This document shows positions 58,605-64,000 of a stretch of DNA of 64,000 nucleotides, one piece after another; within the stretch, counting starts at the first letter, position 1, and the number at the start of each line of letters is the position of its first letter. A program made the position numbers and the translations under genes. The DNA comes from Nocardia yamanashiensis NBRC 100130 (lineage in GTDB: Bacteria; Actinomycetota; Actinomycetes; Mycobacteriales; Mycobacteriaceae). The stretch is from NCBI RefSeq assembly GCF_001613325.1, contig NZ_BDCD01000027.1:28629-92628 (forward strand). The letters run 5' to 3'. A model generated the notes under the pieces. That model saw nothing but the letters and a program-made list of their open reading frames with translations. It did no database searches and was not told the DNA's origin.

Positions 58605-60104
58605 ATGGGTGGGCGCGGCGGTGTCGTGTGGCCGACTGTCCTGGGGATCCTGCTCGCTGTGGCGGGGTGCGGATCCTCCAGCGACGCGGCCGATTCCGGA
58701 CTTGCCGAGTTCTACGATCAGGCGGTGCAGTGGGGACCGTGCGACGGTTTCCACGCACAGGGCAAGGAACTCTCGGCCGCCGGATTGCAGTGCGCCGGGA
58801 TCACGGTGCCGCTCGATTACGAGCATCCGGGCCGGAATACGGTGCGAATCGGGTTGTCGCGGTTGGCAGCTCGTGGCGACCGACTCGACGCGATACTCTT
58901 GCAGCCCGGCGGTCCAGGCGAATCCGGGCTCGCGATGCCGCTGGGCTATTCGGAATCCGTGCTCGGAGAACGATTCGATCTGATCGGGATCGACGTGCGC
59001 GGACTCGGTTCCGCGCAACCCAAGGTCGAATGCCTCACCCCGGACGAGGCGCTGGCCGCTCGCAGCGCGGATTCGGCCGATTACTCCCAGGCGGGCATCG
59101 AACGCACCGAGCAGCGGAACCGGGAGTATGTCGCGAAGTGCGTGGAGCGCAGCGGCGTCAAGCTGCTCTCCCATGTGGGAACCCGCGAGGTGGCGCGAGA
59201 CCTGGACGTCGTGCGGGCGGTCTTGCGCACCGAGAAGCTGAACATGCTCGGGGTTTCCTATGGCTCGCGGGTCGGTTCGACCTATGCCGAGCTATTTCCG
59301 GATCGGGTGCGCGCCATGGTGCTCGACGCCGCCGTGAATCCGGAGTCCAGCATTACCGACGCCGAGGTCTTCAGCGTGGGCTTCCAGCGCGCGTTCGAAG
59401 CGTATGCCGCCGAATGCGCGAAGACCGCCGAATGCCCGCTGGGCTCCGACCCGGCGCGGGCGACATCGACATTGCACGCACTGATCGACCCGCTGATCGA
59501 CAGGCCCGCCGCCACGACCGATCCGCGTGGTCTCGGGTATATGGATGCGCTGAGCGCGGTGCTCAATTCGCTCTATTTCCCCGGCTGGTGGCCGGGACTG
59601 ACCGAGGGCCTCACCGAATTGCGGCAGGGTCGCGGCGACGCCCTGCTCGGGCGAGCGGACTTCTTCGCCACCGACATCGTCGATCACAACCTCCAGCAGG
59701 CAGTGTTCTGCCTCGACGAGAAGCGGATCACGACCCGCGCGGCGGCGGGCGAAGCGGTGCGACGCTCCCTCGCGGTCGCGCCGATGCTCGATGACGGCCG
59801 TTTCACCGGTACAGCGCCTCTCGATGTCTGTGCGTTCTGGCCGATCGCTCCCACCTCCCAGCCCCATGTACCGAATGTTCCCGGTCTTCCGATGGTCGTG
59901 GTGGTCGCCACCACCGGCGATCCGGCTACTCCGTACGAGGGCGGCGTCGTCCTGGCCCGCGACCTGCACGCCGCGCTCATCACGCGGGAGGGCAACGGGC
60001 ACGGCGGATTCAACCGGGGATCGGCTTGCGTCGATAACGCGGTGCTGCGCTATTTCGTGGACCTCACGCCCCCGGCCGAGGGCATCCGCTGCACCACGCC
60101 GTAA
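58605..60104 (+). CDS. Hip1/CaeA-like lipoprotein serine hydrolase (TAP-like), copy 3
   Basis: A 499-residue third paralogue. ATG 58605 is chosen over one at 58566 because AGGGGGA lies 6 nt upstream and the signal peptide then begins normally; lipobox VAGC (Cys22). Nucleophile Ser218 in GVSYGSRVGSTYAE, Asp in TGDPATPYEGG, His in GNGHGGFNRG. It is the most divergent copy (QPGGPGESG for NPGGPGG), which may mean a different substrate. Ends 9 bp before the convergent padR stop. Confidence 0.9.
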   Translation: MGGRGGVVWPTVLGILLAVAGCGSSSDAADSGLAEFYDQAVQWGPCDGFHAQGKELSAAGLQCAGITVPLDYEHPGRNTVRIGLSRLAARGDRLDAILLQPGGPGESGLAMPLGYSESVLGERFDLIGIDVRGLGSAQPKVECLTPDEALAARSADSADYSQAGIERTEQRNREYVAKCVERSGVKLLSHVGTREVARDLDVVRAVLRTEKLNMLGVSYGSRVGSTYAELFPDRVRAMVLDAAVNPESSITDAEVFSVGFQRAFEAYAAECAKTAECPLGSDPARATSTLHALIDPLIDRPAATTDPRGLGYMDALSAVLNSLYFPGWWPGLTEGLTELRQGRGDALLGRADFFATDIVDHNLQQAVFCLDEKRITTRAAAGEAVRRSLAVAPMLDDGRFTGTAPLDVCAFWPIAPTSQPHVPNVPGLPMVVVVATTGDPATPYEGGVVLARDLHAALITREGNGHGGFNRGSACVDNAVLRYFVDLTPPAEGIRCTTP

Positions 60105-60113
60105 TGCGAGAGC

Positions 60114-60743
60114 TCACGCCTGGCCCGGGGAATCCTGGTGCGGGGCAAGCGATTCCCAGGACCAGGTGAGCGTCCCGGCGGTCAGGTCCGCGACCACGCC
60201 TTCGACATAACGCAATTCGGCCTCCGTGATCGCGCGCAGGTATTCGTCTTCCAGCACGACCACGCGCGGCAGGTGCAGTTGCCGGGCCTGTGCGGCATCC
60301 TCGTCCATCTCGTTCAGTCGCGCGCGCAGGCTTTTCGCGCGTCGCTCGAGTTCCACCCGCGCGCCGGCCGGGCCGAGCAGCATCACGAAGGACAGCGCGG
60401 CCGGGAATTCGGGAAACTCGTTGCGGGGCTTGGCGATCATGTCGGCCAGCCAGGTGCCGCAGGCGGCGCGGCCGGTGTCGGTGATCTCGTAGACGGTGCG
60501 TTCGGGGTACTGCTGGTCGCGGCCGGTTTCGCGGACGGCGACCAGGCCGGCGTCCTGCAGGCGGGCGATGGTCTTGTAGAGCTGGGCGCGCTGGCCGACG
60601 TTCACGACCTTGTCCTTGCCCCATTCCTTGATGCGGCGCTGGATGGCGTAGGGGTGCATCGGCTCCAGGTGCAGGATGCCGAGCACCGCCATGGCGAGCG
60701 GCGAGCTCTTGATCTGCGTCTTGGCCTGCGACGATGCGGTCAT
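60114..60743 (-). CDS. PadR-family transcriptional regulator
   Basis: A 209-residue PadR-s2-type repressor. Residues 14-95 are the winged helix (SPLAMAVLGILHLEPMHPYAI, then VGQRAQLYKTIARLQDAGLV with the wing ERTVYEITDTG); residues 105-190 form the C-terminal helical dimerisation domain. Start ATG 60743 has TAGGAT 6 nt upstream, so the mRNA is probably leaderless, and an array of four CTAG sites lies on this promoter, implying autoregulation. It diverges from the small protein gene at 60868, the likely target. Confidence 0.92.
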   Translation of the reverse strand: MTASSQAKTQIKSSPLAMAVLGILHLEPMHPYAIQRRIKEWGKDKVVNVGQRAQLYKTIARLQDAGLVAVRETGRDQQYPERTVYEITDTGRAACGTWLADMIAKPRNEFPEFPAALSFVMLLGPAGARVELERRAKSLRARLNEMDEDAAQARQLHLPRVVVLEDEYLRAITEAELRYVEGVVADLTAGTLTWSWESLAPHQDSPGQA

Positions 60744-60749
60744 ACCGTC

Positions 60750-60755
60750 ATCCTA
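60750..60755 (-). promoter_or_regulatory. Leaderless -10 element of padR
   Basis: TAGGAT on the minus strand ends 6 nt before the ATG at 60743 and abuts the first CTAG site of the array. Confidence 0.55.
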
Positions 60756-60807
60756 CTAGGTATCGGATTACTAGATTCCCGAGAACTAGTTGCTTGGAAA
60801 CTAGTTT
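60753..60807. promoter_or_regulatory. Operator array: four CTAG sites at exact 15-bp spacing
   Basis: CTAG occurs at 60756, 60771, 60786 and 60801, each preceded by A (ACTAG). The third and fourth are embedded in the palindromes AACTAGTT (60784-60791) and AAACTAGTTT (60798-60807). CTAG is rare in this GC-rich DNA. The array spans the padR -10 and -35 regions and reaches the presumed promoter of the divergent gene. Confidence 0.7.
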
Positions 60808-60867
60808 GTGTGCCACTATTGAGGAGCAGGCGAACTCGACCACACCGAATCCGAAAGGACCGAGGCA

Positions 60868-61329
60868 ATGCACACCACCAAGCCCGTGCACATCCACGTC
60901 GACCACGAGGCCACCAAGCGTCTGGGCGATTGGACCGACGCCGACCGTTTCGACGTCAAGGCCCGCTACGGCACGGCGGTCATCGACCTCCGCTCGCCCC
61001 GTATCGAGGGCGCGGACGAGATCCTGATCCACGCCGACCTCGACCACGCCATGGTCAAACTGCTCGTTCCGGACGACGCCGTCATCGAGCAGTCCGAGCT
61101 GGAATGGACCGGCCGCGGCCGGGTCAAGGACTTCGCCCGGCCGAAGGACGCCGCCGGCCGCGTCATCCGGCTCACCGGCACCGCGAAGACCAGCGAGTTC
61201 CGGGTGCATCGCGCCGGAATCGCCGTATTGTCGGCACTTTTCAGCCGCGAGTTCTTCGAGGACGCCAAGCGCGCCCGCAAGGAAGGCCGCACCCCGACGC
61301 TGGTCGACCCGGCCAACGCCCCGCGCTGA
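60868..61329 (+). CDS. Small cytosolic beta-rich protein divergent from padR
   Basis: A 153-residue protein of unknown function, with no signal peptide or membrane span. The core has alternating strands: DVKARYGTAVIDLRSPRIEG, EILIHADLDHAMVKLLVPD, VIEQSELEWTGRGRVKDF and GRVIRLTGTAKTSEFRVHRAG. This is reminiscent of the right-handed beta-roll seen in LiaF-like/DUF1707-associated C-terminal domains, but weakly. AAAGGA lies about 7 nt before ATG. Divergent to a PadR regulator whose operator array lies between the genes, so it is likely the regulated target. Confidence 0.78.
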   Translation: MHTTKPVHIHVDHEATKRLGDWTDADRFDVKARYGTAVIDLRSPRIEGADEILIHADLDHAMVKLLVPDDAVIEQSELEWTGRGRVKDFARPKDAAGRVIRLTGTAKTSEFRVHRAGIAVLSALFSREFFEDAKRARKEGRTPTLVDPANAPR

Positions 61330-61410
61330 GCCCGGCGGCGGAACGGATTCGGCTGCAACCGATTCCGGACCGAAGACCGCAGCTAGGCCAGCGAAAATGA
61401 AGAGCCACAA

Positions 61411-61448
61411 CGAAAGCCGCCCGCGTCCGATGACGCGGGCGGCTTTCG
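61411..61448. terminator. Very stable terminator hairpin
   Basis: A perfect 17-bp stem (CGAAAGCCGCCCGCGTC with its complement) and CGAT loop; the stem bases supply AAA and TTT ends for both strands. It lies 81 bp after the small protein gene. Confidence 0.8.
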
Positions 61449-61536
61449 TTCGCCGCCGGACCGCACCGCCACCTCCGGTGCAGTGGCCGAACGCCGACAC
61501 GGCGCGGCCCGTCCACCCCGCCGCGCTTCACCCACT

Positions 61537-61562
61537 CACCGATGGGTACACCCCCATCGGTG
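61537..61562. promoter_or_regulatory. Inverted repeat over cheB-like promoter
   Basis: CACCGATGGG and CCCATCGGTG are separated by 6 bp (TACACC). The right arm ends 8 bp before the TAGCGT -10 box at 61571-61576, covering the -35 region; a repressor or activator site is likely. Confidence 0.55.
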
Positions 61563-61570
61563 CTGGGGCG

Positions 61571-61576
61571 TAGCGT
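61571..61576 (+). promoter_or_regulatory. -10 element of cheB-like gene
   Basis: TAGCGT is 38 bp before the ATG at 61615, leaving a leader of about 30 nt with GAGAGGAGG. Confidence 0.5.
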
Positions 61577-61614
61577 GAGGTGACCAGGGCCTACCTATCG
61601 AGAGGAGGCCCGGT

Positions 61615-62610
61615 ATGGAACCCGCTGATCTGATCGTGGTCGGCGCCTCGGCCGGTGGCGTCGAAGCGCTGCGGGAGTTCGTGCGCGGCCTCCCCGAAGA
61701 TCTGGCCGCCGCCGTCCTGGTCGTGCTGCACATGCCGCCACGCGGCGTGAGCGCGCTCGCCCCCATTCTCGGCCGGGCCGGCCCCTTGCCCGCGGTGCCC
61801 GCCGCGGACGGCATGGTGCTGGAGCGGGCGCGCATCCACACCGCCGTGCCGGATCACCATCTGCTGGTGCGCGACGGCCGTATCGTCTTGTCGCGCGGCC
61901 CTTCCGAGAACGGGCACCGGCCGGGCGTGGACGCGTTGTTCCGTTCGGCGGCGGTGGCATGGGGCCCGCGGGTGGCCGGCGTGGTGCTGTCCGGTTCACT
62001 GGACGACGGCACGGCCGGGCTGATGCTGGTCAAGCGCCAGGGCGGGCTGGCCGCGGTGCAGGATCCGGAGGAATCGCTGTACCGGGGAATGCCGGCGAGC
62101 GCGCTGGCACAGGTGGCGGTGGATCTGGTGCTGCCGGCGGCCGAGCTCGGCGGAGCGCTGGCGGAGATCCTGAAGCAGCGCCGGTCGGTGCTGCCGCCGC
62201 CCCCGCTGTCCGACCTGGACCGCATCGAGGCCCATATCGACGCCGGTTCCCACACCGGCCGGAACGGGGTGGAGGCCATGGCGACACCATCCGGATTGAC
62301 CTGTCCCGACTGCAGCGGTTCGCTGTACTCGCTCGCCGACGGCCTGCGCTACCGCTGCCGCGTCGGCCACGCCTGGTCGGCCGAGGCCTTGCTGACCGAA
62401 CAGGACCTGGAGGTGGAGAAGGCGCTGTGGACGGCCTTGCGCGCGCTGCAGGAGAAACAGCAGCTGGCGGAGCGAATGCACGACGACGCCGAACGTTTCG
62501 GCGACACGGCGCTGGCCGAGCGCTTCGCCGATCAGGGGTCCGAACACGGCCATGCCGCGGAAGTCATCCGGAAGCTGCTGGTCGAGCGTCGAAACGAGCG
62601 GCCGGACTAG
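61615..62610 (+). CDS. CheB-like protein-glutamate methylesterase with zinc-ribbon-like C-terminus, no receiver domain
   Basis: A 331-residue protein. Residues 4-190 are a CheB methylesterase domain with catalytic Ser12 (GASAGG), His39 (VVLHMP) and Asp131 (SGSLDDGTAG). There is no N-terminal response-regulator domain. The C-terminal part contains CPDC, then YRCRVGHAWS, a knuckle found in CheB proteins linked to CheR/PAS kinases, and a helical bundle. GAGAGGAGG precedes ATG. It is 6 bp upstream of a CheR-like gene. No chemoreceptor, CheA or flagellar genes are in the window, and the lineage is non-motile, so a non-chemotactic signalling role is likely. Confidence 0.9.
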   Translation: MEPADLIVVGASAGGVEALREFVRGLPEDLAAAVLVVLHMPPRGVSALAPILGRAGPLPAVPAADGMVLERARIHTAVPDHHLLVRDGRIVLSRGPSENGHRPGVDALFRSAAVAWGPRVAGVVLSGSLDDGTAGLMLVKRQGGLAAVQDPEESLYRGMPASALAQVAVDLVLPAAELGGALAEILKQRRSVLPPPPLSDLDRIEAHIDAGSHTGRNGVEAMATPSGLTCPDCSGSLYSLADGLRYRCRVGHAWSAEALLTEQDLEVEKALWTALRALQEKQQLAERMHDDAERFGDTALAERFADQGSEHGHAAEVIRKLLVERRNERPD

Positions 62611-62616
62611 TACGTT

Positions 62617-64000
62617 ATGGCTGTGGACCAGGAAAACCCGCCCCGCCCCGCGCACGGCTTCGAGGAGATCCTGCAGTACCTCAAGGAAGCCCGTGGGTTC
62701 GACTTCACCGGCTACAAGCGCAGCAGCCTCATGCGCCGGGTGGACCGGCGGCTGTCCCAGCTCGGCGTGGAGGACTACGTCGAGTATCTGGATGTGCTGC
62801 AAGCCAATTCGGACGAGTTCGTGGCGCTGTTCAACACCATCCTGATCAATGTCACCGGCTTCTTCCGCGATGCCGACGCCTGGGAGTACCTGCAGACCCA
62901 GGTGGTGCCGACCATGCTGGCCGAACGCGGTCCGGAGGAACCGGTGCGGGTGTGGTGCGCGGGCTGCGCGTCCGGGGAGGAGGCGTACGGGCTGGCCATC
63001 GTACTGGCGGAAGTGCTCGGCATCGACGACTTCCGGCAGCGGGTGAAGATCTACGCCACCGATGTGGACGAGGAGGCGCTCACCACCGCCCGGCACGCGG
63101 TCTACAGCGAGAAGGAAGTGCATCCGCTGGGACAGGACCTGGTGCAGCGCTATTTCGAACCGATCGGCGGGCGCTACTCCTTCCGCAAGGATCTGCGCCG
63201 CTCGGTCATCTTCGGCCGCAACGATCTGGTGCAGGACGCCCCGATCTCCCGCATCGACCTGCTGGCCTGCCGCAACACCCTGATGTACTTCAATGCCGAA
63301 ACCCAGACCAAGATCCTGGACAAGTTCCATTTCGCCTTGGCCCCGAGGGGAATGCTGTTCCTGGGCAAGGCGGAGATGCTGCTCTCGCACAGCCGCATCT
63401 TCGATCCGGTGGACCTCAAGCGCCGCGTCTTCCGCAAGGTGCCGACCTCGCGGGTGGATGTGGGATCGGTGTTCGGCCGCGCGCTGGTACCCGATCGCCG
63501 CGAGATGGATCAGGTGGAGACATTGCGCAGCATGGCCTTTTCGACCGGCCCGGTCTCACAGGTGGTGCTGAACGGCGACGACGTGGTGGCGCTGGCCAAT
63601 CAGCAGGCGAAGCATCTGTTCGGATTGACCGATCGCGATATCGGCCGCCCGCTAAGGGATCTGGAGCTGTCGTACCGTCCGGTGGAATTGCGCGGCTACA
63701 TCGATCAGGTGCGGACCGAGCGGCGGGCGCTGCGCATCAAGGACATCGAATGGCAGCGCGGGCCGGGCGAAGTGCTGGCCTTGGAGGTGCACGTGAGTCC
63801 GCTGGTGGCCGACGATATCGCGCTCGGGGTGTCGCTGGTCTTCCACGATGTGACGGCCACCCGGCGGCTGCTCACCGAGCTGAATCGCGCCAATCAGCAA
63901 CGCGAGTCGGCGTACGAGGAGTTGCAGTCCACCAATGAGGAGCTGGAGACCACCAATGAGGAACTCCAGTCCACGGTGGAGGAACTGGAGACGACGAACG
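62617..64000 (+). CDS. CheR-like methyltransferase with PAS domain and coiled coil (3' end outside window)
   Basis: The frame is open from ATG 62617 to the window end (461 codons). Residues about 10-75 form the CheR N-terminal helical domain, then the SAM-binding methyltransferase domain with VWCAGCASGEEAYGLAI and LLACRNTLMYFN (about 100-285). A PAS-like domain follows (about 300-425; VVLNGDDVVALANQQAKHLFGL), then a heptad coiled coil, QSTNEELETTNEELQST, which in relatives connects to more PAS, kinase or GGDEF modules. No Shine-Dalgarno is clear; translation is probably coupled to the cheB-like gene 6 bp upstream. What the missing C-terminus carries decides the output. Confidence 0.9.
   Translation, partial: MAVDQENPPRPAHGFEEILQYLKEARGFDFTGYKRSSLMRRVDRRLSQLGVEDYVEYLDVLQANSDEFVALFNTILINVTGFFRDADAWEYLQTQVVPTMLAERGPEEPVRVWCAGCASGEEAYGLAIVLAEVLGIDDFRQRVKIYATDVDEEALTTARHAVYSEKEVHPLGQDLVQRYFEPIGGRYSFRKDLRRSVIFGRNDLVQDAPISRIDLLACRNTLMYFNAETQTKILDKFHFALAPRGMLFLGKAEMLLSHSRIFDPVDLKRRVFRKVPTSRVDVGSVFGRALVPDRREMDQVETLRSMAFSTGPVSQVVLNGDDVVALANQQAKHLFGLTDRDIGRPLRDLELSYRPVELRGYIDQVRTERRALRIKDIEWQRGPGEVLALEVHVSPLVADDIALGVSLVFHDVTATRRLLTELNRANQQRESAYEELQSTNEELETTNEELQSTVEELETTN

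Noticed and set aside
61959..63938. A 659-codon plus-strand frame across the cheB/cheR-like genes
   Set aside because: It is the +1 shadow frame; Arg/Gly-rich with no fold, while the two real genes are intact in other frames.

Overview
The window is high-GC actinobacterial DNA, most likely from a Nocardia or a close relative in the Mycobacteriales. I base this on the near-continuous gene order shared with the Mycobacterium tuberculosis Rv3279c-Rv3319 region as I recall it (birA, accA3/sseA/maf/accE5/accD5, lat-lrpA-pcd, lhr-nei, glpD, lpdA, amiA1-amiB1, deoD/punA-pmmB-upp, Rv3311, add-deoA-cdd, sdhCDAB). Other support is the strong G/C preference at third codon positions, leaderless TANNNT promoters, and EspC-like, YbaB-like and Hip1/CaeA-like proteins. 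No rRNA, tRNA, CRISPR array, insertion sequence or prophage was seen.

Layout. 1-3.4 kb: the end of a soluble acyl-ACP desaturase and two tandem membrane Ser/Thr kinases. 3.5-11.9 kb: biotin-dependent carboxylation, with the biotin ligase birA, a coupled DUF1707/GNAT-like pair, the biotin carboxylase/carrier subunit accA3, an sseA rhodanese that lacks the expected catalytic cysteine, a SufR-like regulator, maf, accE and accD5. 12-16.9 kb: a beta-propeller lipoprotein and the lysine catabolism genes lat-lrpA-pcd. 17-26.3 kb: a coupled dehydrogenase/patatin pair, a histidine phosphatase, the very long helicase lhr, nei and an F420/NADP oxidoreductase-like gene. 26.3-31 kb: divergent glpD/glpK and a MocR-type-fold aminotransferase. 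31.1-33.8 kb: two low-complexity surface proteins. 34-43.7 kb: lpdA, a gamma-glutamylcyclotransferase-like gene, a PPOX-fold protein, two M20 hydrolases, an enoyl-CoA hydratase, and nucleoside/sugar salvage (punA, pmmB, upp). 43.9-46.3 kb: an inserted accessory cluster (EspC-like, small ORF, NlpC/P60, two small YbaB-type proteins). 46.3-55.2 kb: an Rv3311-like acidic protein, two secreted proteins, add, deoA, cdd and sdhCDAB. 55.4-60.1 kb: three tandem Hip1-like lipoprotein hydrolases. 60.1-64 kb: a PadR regulator divergent from a small protein, then a CheB-like/CheR-like pair that runs off the end.

How it fits together. birA would biotinylate the EAMKM lysine of AccA3, and AccA3 with AccD5/AccE makes an acyl-CoA carboxylase feeding fatty and mycolic acid synthesis. 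Lat and Pcd convert lysine to alpha-aminoadipate under LrpA. punA, add, deoA, cdd, upp and pmmB form a dispersed nucleoside salvage set. sdhCDAB is the membrane succinate dehydrogenase.

The most unusual signals are regulatory. At least fourteen genes carry a TANNNT -10 box 6-8 nt before the start codon (leaderless transcription). Four CTAG sites spaced exactly 15 bp cover the padR promoter. A DtxR/IdeR-like iron box lies between cdd and sdhC. A CTACCG-type palindrome is shared by the accA3 and enoyl-CoA hydratase promoters. A dispersed hairpin occurs twice with a compensatory base-pair change.
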